A stretch of 64,000 nt of DNA. It comes from Sulfurospirillum cavolei. GTDB lineage: Bacteria > Campylobacterota > Campylobacteria > Campylobacterales > Sulfurospirillaceae. This document shows positions 38,351-47,119 of this stretch, in pieces. The translations under genes and the position numbers were made by a program. Where the stretch lies: the NCBI RefSeq assembly GCF_001548055.1, contig NZ_AP014724.1, forward strand, positions 806,001-870,000, read 5' to 3'. The first letter of the stretch is position 1. Every line of letters starts with the position of its first letter. Under the pieces are notes generated by a model, which was not told where the DNA came from, searched no databases, and was given only the letters and a program-made list of their open reading frames with translations.

Positions 38351-39612
38351 TGCGCGACCTACCGCTCTTTGCGAACAAAAAAGAGTTTTTTGTTTTGATG
38401 GGAGCGGTCGTTTGCATAGCGTTTATTTCACTGCTTTTTGAGTTTTACCGTTACCAAAGCTTGGTCAAAGAATCCTTACATGTAGGAAAAGCGACCGTTT
38501 TAAACCATTACCGCAAAACCAACGATAAAGGCAAAACCTACGACGTTTTAAAGCTCAAACTAGATTTAGGCGGTGCGGAAGTTTACACGACGTCGTGGCG
38601 TGCGATGGACGTGACGTTTCAAAGTAGGGTAAAAGCCAAGTTAAAAGTCGATAAGGTCACTTTTTACGATTACGTGAAAGGTTTTTACGCACCCAATCTT
38701 TCGGTGTACGAAATCTATGAAGACGCTCCGCCGTGGAATGCCAAAGCGTGGTATCGCTTCATTGCCGAGCAACACGAAAACGAAAAGCTTGCCGAACTGT
38801 ACCAAACACTTTTTTTTGCCACGCCGATTTCCAAAGAGTTGCGAGACGAGGTGCAAAAATGGGGTATTTCGCACTTGATCGCGATTAGCGGCTATAACGT
38901 CGGCGTGATTAGCTTTTTACTTTTTTTCTTCCTTCGCCCGATCTATCGTTTTTTTCAAAGTCGCTATTTCCCGTATCGTAATGCAACGTTTGATTTGAGT
39001 TGTATCGTTTTTGGCGTTTTGTTTGGCTATATGGTCGTTCTTGATTTTATGCCTTCGTTTTTAAGGGCTTTTGCGATGAGCGTCTTTGGCTTTTTCCTTT
39101 TCTCCCGCGGTATCAAACTTCTTTCTTTCGGAACGCTTGGGCTGACGTCGTTGTTTTTACTGGCACTTTTTCCCTCTCTTTGGTTTTCGCTTTCGTTTTG
39201 GTTCTCCGTTGCGGGCGTGTTTTATCTTTTTTTGCTTTTGCATCACTTTGGAACACTGCCCAAAAGTGTTTTAGTGCTTATCGTCGATTTGGGCGTTTTT
39301 TTCTTGATGCTACCGCTCGTGCATACGTTTTTCCCCGTCTTTACCTTTTTACAATTAACGACTCCGATCACCAGCCTTGTGTTCGTGGCTTTTTATCCTT
39401 TGGGGCTTTTGTTACATGTCATAGGTTACGGAGGGGTTCTTGACGACGTGCTTTTAAGATTTTTAAGTGTACCCTCAACGCACTATTTTCTCAATTTTCC
39501 CGTATGGTTTTTAGCATTTTTTGTTCTTTTATCGTTGGGGGCGATTCGTTTTAAAAGTCTTGTGTTTGTCTGTCTAGGCTTGAGCGGCGCGAGTCTCTTT
39601 TTGATTCAGTAA
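38350..39612 (+). CDS. comEC: ComEC/Rec2-related DNA uptake channel, short form
   Basis: Inner-membrane protein predicted to pass single-stranded DNA into the cytoplasm during natural transformation. The 420 residues have an N-terminal helix, a soluble segment and the competence-domain motif HLIAISGYNVGVISFLL. About eight further membrane helices follow. The C-terminal beta-lactamase-like domain of longer ComEC proteins is absent, as in Campylobacter. It overlaps the dnaB stop by one base and the convergent yihY gene by 39 bases. Confidence 0.9.
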   Translation: MRDLPLFANKKEFFVLMGAVVCIAFISLLFEFYRYQSLVKESLHVGKATVLNHYRKTNDKGKTYDVLKLKLDLGGAEVYTTSWRAMDVTFQSRVKAKLKVDKVTFYDYVKGFYAPNLSVYEIYEDAPPWNAKAWYRFIAEQHENEKLAELYQTLFFATPISKELRDEVQKWGISHLIAISGYNVGVISFLLFFFLRPIYRFFQSRYFPYRNATFDLSCIVFGVLFGYMVVLDFMPSFLRAFAMSVFGFFLFSRGIKLLSFGTLGLTSLFLLALFPSLWFSLSFWFSVAGVFYLFLLLHHFGTLPKSVLVLIVDLGVFFLMLPLVHTFFPVFTFLQLTTPITSLVFVAFYPLGLLLHVIGYGGVLDDVLLRFLSVPSTHYFLNFPVWFLAFFVLLSLGAIRFKSLVFVCLGLSGASLFLIQ

Positions 39613-40353
39613 AAAGCAAAGTTTTAACCCGTAAAGGTAGATAAACCACGAGAAGTAAATCCAGATAAAGAAGAAAAGCAAAATACTAAAAGAGCCGTAA
39701 ATGCTAAGATAGGTTTTGTTGTACGTGACGTAGAGAACGAAGACGATTTTGGAACCATACCAACACAACGAAGCGATAAACGAGGCGATCAGTACGCTTT
39801 TAAGGTAAATTTTGATTTTGGCGGAGATACTGTAAAGCGCAAAAAAGAGTAACCAGATGACCGCGTATGCCATCAGATTGACGACAAACGGCGAGTTGCT
39901 CGTCACAAACGATTGAACGTAAAAAAAGACGATAAGCCCCAAGGGCATTAACGTTACGGTCGTCCAATACGTCGAAAGGGCTTCCCAAAAACTGCGGGTC
40001 GGAATTTCAAAGATTTTGCTGACGATTTTTTCGTAATCCAAAAAGAACATAACCGAGATATACACTACAAAGATAAGCCCTACGACGCCCATATTACCGG
40101 TGTTTTCCATAAAATCGCGCAAGTAGCGTATCATAACGTCTTGTTGGGTCGGAATCAAAGAACTGAAGATAAACCCTTGAAGCTTTTCATAGTAGACTTC
40201 AAACAAGGGCATTTTGGTGAAAATACTGAAGGTAACGAGTAAAATAGGAATCAACGAAAGAATCGTATGAAAGCTTAAAGAAGAGGCGTAGTGTGCTAGT
40301 TCTACGTCTCTTAAGGTTTTGAAAAAGTCTTTACACTCTTTCGCGCTTAACAC
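39574..40353 (-). CDS. YihY/RNase-BN-like inner-membrane protein
   Basis: A 259-residue polytopic membrane protein of the YihY (UPF0761) family, with the signature region AHYASSLSFHTILSLIPILLV and helices through to the C-terminal GSFSILLFFFIWIYFSWFIY. It was once called ribonuclease BN, but that activity belongs to another protein; function is unknown. It abuts the oxidase gene upstream by one base and overlaps comEC's 3' end. Confidence 0.85.
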   Translation of the reverse strand: MLSAKECKDFFKTLRDVELAHYASSLSFHTILSLIPILLVTFSIFTKMPLFEVYYEKLQGFIFSSLIPTQQDVMIRYLRDFMENTGNMGVVGLIFVVYISVMFFLDYEKIVSKIFEIPTRSFWEALSTYWTTVTLMPLGLIVFFYVQSFVTSNSPFVVNLMAYAVIWLLFFALYSISAKIKIYLKSVLIASFIASLCWYGSKIVFVLYVTYNKTYLSIYGSFSILLFFFIWIYFSWFIYLYGLKLCFLLNQKETRAAQA

Positions 40354-41735
40354 TAAAGCCCCATTTTGGACGGATTGAGAATATTGTTGGGATCAAATGC
40401 TTTTTTGATCGAGCGGAAGAGTTCCATCTCCGCATCGCTGAACGCCAAATGCATAAAAGGTGCTTTGCTAAGTCCGATACCGTGTTCACCGCTCAATGTT
40501 CCGCCCAAAGCAACGGTAGCTTTGAAAATTTCTTCGATAGCATGATGTCCGATTTCGAGTTGTTTCGGATCACTTCCGTCGACCATCACGTTGGTATGCA
40601 CGTTGCCATCACCCGTGTGTCCGAAGCACGGAACCGTGACGTCGTATTTTGTGGCGATTTCGCCGATCGCTTTAAGAAGTGCGGGAAGCTTGCTTCGCGG
40701 AACGGTAATGTCTTCGTTGAGTTTTTTACTGCCGTAAATCGTGATAGACTGGCTGGCATTGCGTCTGGCGAACCACAAATCTTTGGATTCTTGTTCGTTT
40801 TGTGCGCGTTTAAAGTGAGAACAGCCGTTTTCATGGAACGCTTTTTCGATAATGTCGAGTTGTTGGCTCAATTCGTCTTGGCTATTTCCGTCCACGTCGG
40901 TAATCAAAATAGCACCCGCATCGATCGGGAGGCCTTTATGGAATTTTTGCTCGACGGCACGAATTGAGTAATTGTCTAAAAACTCCATCGCAACGGGCGT
41001 GACGCCTAATGCCATCGTTTTGTAAACCGCGTTCATCGCATCATCGACGCTCGGAAAAACGCCCATGGCGGTTTGTGCCATTTTGGGTTTGGCGATGAGT
41101 TTAAGCGTGATTTCGGTAATCACGGCAAGCGTTCCTTCGCTGGCAATTAAAATGCCCGCGATATTGTAACCGGCAACGTCTTTAATGGTACGTTTGCCCG
41201 CACGAATGACTTCGCCGTTTGGAAGTACCGCACGAAGTGCCATCACGTAGTCTTTGGTAATTCCGTATTTTGCCGCACGCATACCGCCGGCATTTTCGCT
41301 GACGTTTCCTCCAAGTGTTGAATACTCTTCGCTCGCCGGATCGGGCGGGTAAAAAAGACCCAGCTCTTCGACCGCTTTTTGAAGGTGCATGTTAATAACG
41401 CCCGGTTGCACGACCGCGACCATGTTCTCCATATCGATTTCAAGGATTTTGTTCATATGTTTTTCAAAGGCAAGGACGATACCGCCGTTTGCGGGTAATG
41501 CACCGCCGGTAAATCCGCTTCCCGCCCCGCGAGGCGTGATCACGATGCGGTGTTCGTTACAATACGTTAAAATCGCCGCGACGTCTTCTTCATGGCGCGG
41601 AAACAAAACCGCGTCGGGTAAGTAACGCGTACGCGTCGCATCGTAGCAATACGCTAGCAGATGGGCTTTATCGTCGTAAACGTTTTCTTCGCCTAAGAGG
41701 CGTTTAAAATGGCTAAGATGGCTTGTCTCTAACAT
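40353..41735 (-). CDS. glcD: FAD-linked glycolate/D-lactate oxidase-like protein
   Basis: Oxidoreductase of the GlcD / D-lactate dehydrogenase family. The 460 residues hold the PCMH-type FAD site (ITPRGAGSGFTGGALP, DPASEEYSTLGGNVSENAGG). The C-terminal substrate domain has CFGHTGDGNVHTNV and LSGEHGIGLSKAPFM. No GlcE or iron-sulfur partner gene is next to it, and no membrane helix is seen, so the electron acceptor is unknown. Same strand and tight spacing with the PgbA-like gene upstream and yihY downstream, as in C. jejuni. Confidence 0.9.
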   Translation of the reverse strand: MLETSHLSHFKRLLGEENVYDDKAHLLAYCYDATRTRYLPDAVLFPRHEEDVAAILTYCNEHRIVITPRGAGSGFTGGALPANGGIVLAFEKHMNKILEIDMENMVAVVQPGVINMHLQKAVEELGLFYPPDPASEEYSTLGGNVSENAGGMRAAKYGITKDYVMALRAVLPNGEVIRAGKRTIKDVAGYNIAGILIASEGTLAVITEITLKLIAKPKMAQTAMGVFPSVDDAMNAVYKTMALGVTPVAMEFLDNYSIRAVEQKFHKGLPIDAGAILITDVDGNSQDELSQQLDIIEKAFHENGCSHFKRAQNEQESKDLWFARRNASQSITIYGSKKLNEDITVPRSKLPALLKAIGEIATKYDVTVPCFGHTGDGNVHTNVMVDGSDPKQLEIGHHAIEEIFKATVALGGTLSGEHGIGLSKAPFMHLAFSDAEMELFRSIKKAFDPNNILNPSKMGL

Positions 41736-41738
41736 CGT

Positions 41739-42458
41739 TTATTTTCCGATCAACGTTTTATAGTAGCTATCGTAGTCGCTAATTTTGGAGCTACTCCAAC
41801 TAAACCATGACGTTTCGATGTCTTTGACGCGTGCGTAAAACGGCAGTTGCGTTTCGCCCGAGTTTGTGATTTTAACGGTTTTGATCGTATTGAAATTGTG
41901 GCAATCGACGAAATACCCTTGGTCTTTGATACCGAAGAAGATCAAAGAAGCCGTGTTTTGATAGCATGCTTGTCGAAAAATTGTTTGATCGGGGTTCGGA
42001 CGATAAAGTTTACTGAGATATGCCGCAACAAGATCGGGATGAATCCACGTGATGTCCGAATACTCTTTGGTAATGTCGCGAAAGACGTTAGCGTTTGGAA
42101 CGACGATTAATGCACGATCGTAAAGGTAGTTCATAATCACTTCGTCGCCGGCAACTGGTTTAACGCCTGCTTCGGGAAATGCGCCTTGAGAGAGCATTTC
42201 GAATTTCGCAAGTTTTAAAACGGCTTTCGTACCGTCTTTTTGTACGACGTCGCCGCGGGCAATAATCGTGGTCGTTTTAGCATCGAAAGAGTGTTTAATA
42301 ACGCCGCTCGCACCTATAACAATCTCGGGAGAATCGGCAATGACTACTTGGGTGTCGGACGTCTCGAGAACCTTCGTCTTGTATTCTTTAAAGAGGGTTT
42401 GAGCTTGCGCAAACGTACATAACACCAAAAAAGATAGAGCTAAAACGAGCTTATTCAA
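41739..42458 (-). CDS. exported protein with PgbA-type N-terminal domain
   Basis: Predicted periplasmic or surface protein of about 239 residues with a signal peptide (NKLVLALSFLVLCTFAQAQ). The start chosen is TTG at 42458, because AAGGAG lies 6 bases upstream of it; an ATG seven codons earlier lies on the far side of that site. The body resembles the plasminogen-binding protein N-terminal domain described in H. pylori PgbA/PgbB (SPEIVIGASGVIKHSFD onward). Plasminogen binding cannot be assumed in a probable free-living organism. It heads the operon with glcD and yihY. Confidence 0.7.
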   Translation of the reverse strand: MNKLVLALSFLVLCTFAQAQTLFKEYKTKVLETSDTQVVIADSPEIVIGASGVIKHSFDAKTTTIIARGDVVQKDGTKAVLKLAKFEMLSQGAFPEAGVKPVAGDEVIMNYLYDRALIVVPNANVFRDITKEYSDITWIHPDLVAAYLSKLYRPNPDQTIFRQACYQNTASLIFFGIKDQGYFVDCHNFNTIKTVKITNSGETQLPFYARVKDIETSWFSWSSSKISDYDSYYKTLIGK

Positions 42459-42658
42459 TACGAACTCCTTGAAGGGCAAACTAACCCTTTATTTTTTGCC
42501 AATGATTATACTATAGAGTTCTTTCATAACGCTTTATGAACGGGGTATCCTTGGCGGCACGAAGCGGCAATCGGAGAAAAATTTAGGGATATTTCAGGGC
42601 TTTCTTAGGCGTTTTGTAAGATTTGTTCCGCTAAAATCCACCCAGACGAGGAGGGACA
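42459..42658. promoter_or_regulatory. divergent control region with palindrome
   Basis: The minus-strand TATAAT (plus coordinates 42505-42510) serves the PgbA-like operon. Just behind it is a perfect inverted repeat TTCATAA-CGCT-TTATGAA (42523-42540), a candidate operator. On the plus strand TAAAAT at 42632-42637 is a possible -10 for the peptidase gene, which has a strong GGAGGG ribosome site. Confidence 0.5.
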
Positions 42659-43840
42659 ATGACTAAACTAATCATCGCGTGGCTGCTACTGCTATCCTTC
42701 TCCGCCGCGGCTTATTTGGAAGAGCTCAAATGGCCTAAAGGCGAAACTTTCTTAACGTTTCTAGACCACAATCAACTTCCTTCGTCGATTTACTACAGTT
42801 TGGATAAAGAAGAGCAAGAATTGGCCGCCGAGATTATCGCCGGCATCAAATACCAAGTCCTCCGCAACAGCGATACGAATGCTTTAGAGCAAGTGTTGAT
42901 TCCGATCGGTGAAGAGCTTCAGATGCATATCAAGCAAAAAAACGATCAGTTTATCATGGAGATAGAGCCGATTGCCGTTCAGTTGGAAGAGCATGCTTTG
43001 GTTCTTGACATTCAAAATTCTCCTTTTGTGGATATCGTCAATGCGACGAAAAACAATCTTTTGGCCAACGAATTCGCGCAATCGTTTCGCGACAGCGGCG
43101 TCAATCTTCGCAATTTGAAAAAAGACGACCAATTGGTATTACTGTACCGTCAAAAACGAAGGCTCGGAAAACAGTTCGGTTCTATCAAGATCGACGTTTC
43201 GATGATCGAGACCAAAAATAAACAAAACTATATTTTTTATTATAAAGAGAGCTATTACGACGCTAAAGGTCAGGAACTCGAAAATTTCTTGCTCAGTACG
43301 CCCGTCAATTATACGCGTATCTCTTCGCCGTTTACGTTGATGCGCTGGCATCCCATTTTACAGAAATACCGTGCGCATTTAGGTATCGACTATGCCGCAA
43401 GCGTGGGAACACCCGTCAAATCGGCGGGTAACGGACGCGTGAATTTCGTCGGCGAAAAAGGCGGGTACGGCAATACGATCGAAGTCAACCACGACGGCAG
43501 TTACAAAACGCTTTACGGACATCTTAACGGTTTTGCCAAAGGGCTTCGTAGCGGGCAAGTCGTCAAACAGGGGCAAGTTATCGGCTATGTCGGCAATACG
43601 GGGCTTAGTAGCGGACCGCACTTGCATTTTGGACTTTACCGCAACAATGTCGCCATCAATCCCGCAAGCGTCGTCAAAATCGCTAAAAGTGCTTTAAGCG
43701 GTAACGATCTTCGCGGATTTTTGGAGTATACTAAAGCACTGAAAAACAAGGTTGAAACGGCGTTAAAAGAACATGTGCCTCCCGTACAAGAAGAGAATTT
43801 CGAATACGCGTATCCGTTCGATAAAAAAAGTGACATGTAA
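42659..43840 (+). CDS. Csd3/HdpA-like periplasmic M23 peptidase
   Basis: Exported peptidoglycan hydrolase of 393 residues. The N-terminal hydrophobic signal (LIIAWLLLLSFSAAAYL) is followed by about 200 residues matching the inhibitory and domain-2 layout of Csd3. The M23 catalytic domain follows: zinc ligands near His240 and Asp244 (HLGIDYA) and the HLH near residue 322 (GPHLHFGLY). H. pylori Csd3 trims and cleaves cross-links and affects cell shape. With the Csd1-like gene and bactofilin at 16-17 kb this gives two shape-type peptidases in the window. Confidence 0.85.
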   Translation: MTKLIIAWLLLLSFSAAAYLEELKWPKGETFLTFLDHNQLPSSIYYSLDKEEQELAAEIIAGIKYQVLRNSDTNALEQVLIPIGEELQMHIKQKNDQFIMEIEPIAVQLEEHALVLDIQNSPFVDIVNATKNNLLANEFAQSFRDSGVNLRNLKKDDQLVLLYRQKRRLGKQFGSIKIDVSMIETKNKQNYIFYYKESYYDAKGQELENFLLSTPVNYTRISSPFTLMRWHPILQKYRAHLGIDYAASVGTPVKSAGNGRVNFVGEKGGYGNTIEVNHDGSYKTLYGHLNGFAKGLRSGQVVKQGQVIGYVGNTGLSSGPHLHFGLYRNNVAINPASVVKIAKSALSGNDLRGFLEYTKALKNKVETALKEHVPPVQEENFEYAYPFDKKSDM

Positions 43841-43893
43841 GCAAACGATAACCGTTTTGCGATAGAATTTTAAAAAAAAGAGAAGAAGAGTCC

Positions 43894-44856
43894 ATGATAC
43901 GATGTTTCTTTAAAAACAGCAATAAGCTAGAAGTCATTACGGATTTAAGCGAATTCGACGATAACGAAGATAAAAAAAGCAAAGTCGTTTGGCTTGACAT
44001 GTTACTTCCGACCAGCGAAGAGATCGTCTTTGTCGAACATACGTTCGGGATCGATTTTCCGACCAAACAAGAGTCCGAAGAGATCGAGATTTCGTCTCGT
44101 TATTGGGAAGAAGATAAAAAAATCGAAATCAACAGTTTCTTTTTGATCGCCAACGACGATAGTGCCCATAACGAAACGGTTTCGTTTATTTTGCAGGGCA
44201 ATCTTTTGATCTCTATTCGCTATAAAGAACTCAAAACTTTTGAAGAATTTAGCAAACGCTTTTACTATGCCCCGCGCGAATTTAAAAACGGATACTACAT
44301 TTTTTCGCAACTTTTAGACATCAGAATCGACGCGGACGCCGACATTATCGAAAAACTTTCCAAGGACATCACGCGTTTGCGCAAACATGTTTTTACGGAC
44401 TATACGAACGATGATGAAGAGATGTTGGAGAAAATCTCCTCGTTTGAAGATCTCAATATGAATATTCGCGAAAACTTGATGGATAAGCAACGCATCTTAA
44501 CCTCCTTTTTAAAATCAAACAAATACGACGACAGTTCGCTTCGAGGCGACATCGTCATCATGCTGAAGGATATTAAGTCCTTGATCGACTATACCGAGTT
44601 CAACTTTGAAAGGCTCGATTATTTGCAAAACATCTTCGTGGGCGTTTTGAACATCGAGCAAAATAAAGTCATTAAAATCTTTACGATTATGAACGTTATC
44701 TTTTTACCGCCGACGTTGATCGCGAGTATTTACGGAATGAACTTTAAAGTTTTGCCCGAACTTGATTGGCAATACGGATATGCCTTTTCACTCTTTTTGA
44801 TGGTACTTTCGGCGATTACGCCTATCTTGTTTTTTAAGAAAAAAGGCTGGATTTAA
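43894..44856 (+). CDS. corA: CorA-family divalent cation channel
   Basis: Inner-membrane magnesium (or Co, Ni) transporter. The 320 residues form a large cytoplasmic N-terminal domain with acidic stretches, a long stalk helix, and two C-terminal membrane helices joined by the diagnostic loop YGMNF. A positively charged end (FFKKKGWI) is typical. The NUDIX gene begins 3 bases after its stop, suggesting cotranscription. Confidence 0.93.
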   Translation: MIRCFFKNSNKLEVITDLSEFDDNEDKKSKVVWLDMLLPTSEEIVFVEHTFGIDFPTKQESEEIEISSRYWEEDKKIEINSFFLIANDDSAHNETVSFILQGNLLISIRYKELKTFEEFSKRFYYAPREFKNGYYIFSQLLDIRIDADADIIEKLSKDITRLRKHVFTDYTNDDEEMLEKISSFEDLNMNIRENLMDKQRILTSFLKSNKYDDSSLRGDIVIMLKDIKSLIDYTEFNFERLDYLQNIFVGVLNIEQNKVIKIFTIMNVIFLPPTLIASIYGMNFKVLPELDWQYGYAFSLFLMVLSAITPILFFKKKGWI

Positions 44857-44859
44857 GCG

Positions 44860-45444
44860 ATGGACCATACGATTGAAGTGCTCAAAATCGAGGAGTGTAT
44901 CGACTCGTGCTATATTAAACCCAAAAGCATGTACTACATGCACAACAATGTCGAAAAACGTTGGGATATTGTCGATACGCATAACAGCGTCGCCATTTTA
45001 CTGTACCATAAAGCCTTAGACTCTTTTGTATTTGTCAAACAGTTTCGCCCTTCCATCTATTTGAAAAATCACGACGGCTTTACGTACGAGTTGTGTGCGG
45101 GCATCGTCGATAAAGACAAAAGCCTAATCGAAATCGCGCAAGAAGAGATACTCGAAGAGACGGGTTATGACGTGCCCTTAAGTAAAATAGAAAAAATTTC
45201 GTCGTTTTACACGGCGGTCGGCTTTGCGGGCGGTCGTCAGACGCTTTATTACGTCGTTTTAGATGAAAGTATGAAAGTGAGCGAAGGCGGCGGAATCGAC
45301 AATGAAAATATCGAAGTGATTTATTTGAAGCGGGAAAAAACGATCGAGTTTATGTTCGACGAAAGTATCGCAACCACATCAGGGCTAATGTTCGCGCTGA
45401 TGTGGTACTTTAAAACGTATGAGCCTACAAAGACGGTTTGTTAA
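44860..45444 (+). CDS. NUDIX hydrolase, nucleotide-sugar pyrophosphatase type
   Basis: A 194-residue protein of the ADP-ribose / UDP-sugar pyrophosphatase branch. The NUDIX box is AGIVDKDKSLIEIAQEEILE followed by ETGY; the usual Arg of REUxEE is Glu here, while the metal-binding EExxEE acids remain. An upstream FVKQFRPSIY segment matches the substrate-binding strand of the family. The exact substrate cannot be read. Confidence 0.85.
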   Translation: MDHTIEVLKIEECIDSCYIKPKSMYYMHNNVEKRWDIVDTHNSVAILLYHKALDSFVFVKQFRPSIYLKNHDGFTYELCAGIVDKDKSLIEIAQEEILEETGYDVPLSKIEKISSFYTAVGFAGGRQTLYYVVLDESMKVSEGGGIDNENIEVIYLKREKTIEFMFDESIATTSGLMFALMWYFKTYEPTKTVC

Positions 45445-45866
45445 TTAACGCCGACTAAAATATTGGAAGCTTTGATGATGGCGTAAACGCTATCGCCTTT
45501 TGCTAAAGAGAGCTCTTGTTTTGCATCTTCGGTAACGATGGAGGTAACGACGATACCCGCAGGCGTCGTGATAACGACTTCACAATTGACCGCTCCGTTT
45601 TTAATTTCGCTGACCGTTCCTTTGATTTTATTGCGTGCGCTAACAGCCAATGCGATGTCGGCTTTTGCCAATAAAACGCTTTGCGCTTTGAAAATACAAA
45701 CCACTTCGCTTCCTGCTTTTAAGCCGAGTGTTTCAACCGCATCGTTGGTAATAACGGAAACAATTTTTTCGCCGCTAGCGGGAGTGACGATCACTTCACT
45801 GTTAATGGGTCCTTTTTTAACTTCGACGATTTTTCCTAAAATTTGATTTCGTGCGCTAATCTTCAT
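45441..45866 (-). CDS. di-Mop (tandem TOBE) molybdate-binding protein
   Basis: A 141-residue cytoplasmic protein made of two Mop/TOBE domains, each opening SARNxIxGxVxExKxGxxNxEVxxT (residues about 3-27 and 74-98). Molbindins of this type bind molybdate or tungstate oligomerically and buffer them. Campylobacterota use molybdo-enzymes widely, so a store is plausible. An AAGGAG site precedes the ATG. It overlaps the convergent NUDIX gene by 4 bases. No transporter genes are adjacent. Confidence 0.85.
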   Translation of the reverse strand: MKISARNQILGKIVEVKKGPINSEVIVTPASGEKIVSVITNDAVETLGLKAGSEVVCIFKAQSVLLAKADIALAVSARNKIKGTVSEIKNGAVNCEVVITTPAGIVVTSIVTEDAKQELSLAKGDSVYAIIKASNILVGVN

Positions 45867-45975
45867 GTGTAACTCCTTTGAGTGTGTTGATTAAGCTAAA
45901 ACTTAATACATGTGAGAATTATGTCACGGACGGATATGTAATGTCAATTGCTAACGAAATCATTCCAATGCGGTG

Positions 45976-46137
45976 TTATTTTTTCTTTCCGGCTTGTGCG
46001 ATTTTGTCAAACGAAATATACGATGCAAAGCATTTATACGTCAGGACATATACCGTACCGATGAGCGTTGCGATACCCAAAGTGACGATAAAACTTGAAA
46101 AAACGGCGGATAAAAAGATAGCGTAAACTTCACTCAT
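45976..46137 (-). CDS. small single-span membrane protein
   Basis: A 53-residue protein starting MSEVYAIFLS, with an AAGGAG site 7 bases upstream that selects this start over a longer frame. One hydrophobic segment (about residues 6-30, AVFSSFIVTLGIATLIGTVY) and a Lys-rich end. I do not recognise a family. It lies alone between the Mop gene and the defence island. Confidence 0.6.
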   Translation of the reverse strand: MSEVYAIFLSAVFSSFIVTLGIATLIGTVYVLTYKCFASYISFDKIAQAGKKK

Positions 46138-46282
46138 CGTGCTTCTCCTTAGTGCAATGAAACATATTGTACCGTAATATAATTTAAAATATAACGTATA
46201 GCGCAAAAATTGCCGCAACGTCACCCGAAGCACCTGCAAACGAGTAGCCAAGAAACCATACGCGAGATCGAAAAAAGCGGTT

Positions 46283-47119
46283 TTAGACGATCTCTAATTG
46301 CTCCAAAATATCTTTGGTGAGTTTGGAAAGAGGGCGCTTGCCTAAGTCTTCATCGGCGATGTAGCCACCAAAGATCAAACGCAGTAAATCTTCTTCGTTT
46401 TTAAAGAGCGTTCCCTCGTAGTTTTTCATCAGCTCTTCGATGTAGCTTTCATTGTACATAATGGATTTTTGGATGAGTTCTAGGACGATGTCTTTGTGGT
46501 TTTTATAAATCTCTTCCAACGCAAAATCTTTGATGTTTTTTTTGGCTTTTGCGTCGTTTGAACTAAGCTCTAAATCAAACCCTTTTTCATCGTAATAAAA
46601 CGAACTATCCTTTACATGTAAAGCAAAACGCGCTTTGTCATCGAAGCCTTCAACGTAAGGATGAATGTGCGTCGTAAGTGAAAATCGCTTGCGCCCTTTT
46701 ATGCTTGAGTTACATGTAGGGCAACTGGGTATGAGATTGTAAAACGACAATGCCAAGATCGGATAGGTCGCTTTATCGTAAAAATGGTCAAATTGCGGGC
46801 GCGTTGAGCCATTTTTGGAGCGAACCGTAAACGTATAATTGCGGTTGCAATACGGGCAAACAGTGACATTAAGAGATTGCGCTAAATCGTAGGCGTCATA
46901 TTCTTTCTTTTTATCACAAAAATTATTGTATAGATTTATCATAAAATTAAAAGTAGTATCGCCTTTGTAAGTCATGGCAATTTCATGCAGTTTTTCAGGT
47001 TTTGCGGTGATGACTTCTTCAAGAGAATATTTACATGTAGGAAATTTTATTTTTGATTTCAGTGCTTCAAAATGCTTGTGCGCCAACTCTTCCAAATTTG
47101 GTGTGGCAATTTTTATCAT
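46283..47119 (-). CDS. HNH endonuclease, PtuB-like (Septu-type defence)
   Basis: A 278-residue nuclease whose HNH/zinc core is explicit: VTVCPYCNRNYTF, then RPQFDHFYDKATYP, then NLIPSCPTCNSSIKGRKRF. The HNH general base is in DHFYDK, and two Cys pairs bind zinc. It overlaps the ATPase gene upstream by ATGA, so the two are translated together. ATPase plus HNH is the composition of Septu systems (PtuA/PtuB); the same pair also occurs as the effector of some retrons, but no reverse transcriptase is nearby. Base composition is closer to the host than that of the ATPase. Confidence 0.8.
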   Translation of the reverse strand: MIKIATPNLEELAHKHFEALKSKIKFPTCKYSLEEVITAKPEKLHEIAMTYKGDTTFNFMINLYNNFCDKKKEYDAYDLAQSLNVTVCPYCNRNYTFTVRSKNGSTRPQFDHFYDKATYPILALSFYNLIPSCPTCNSSIKGRKRFSLTTHIHPYVEGFDDKARFALHVKDSSFYYDEKGFDLELSSNDAKAKKNIKDFALEEIYKNHKDIVLELIQKSIMYNESYIEELMKNYEGTLFKNEEDLLRLIFGGYIADEDLGKRPLSKLTKDILEQLEIV

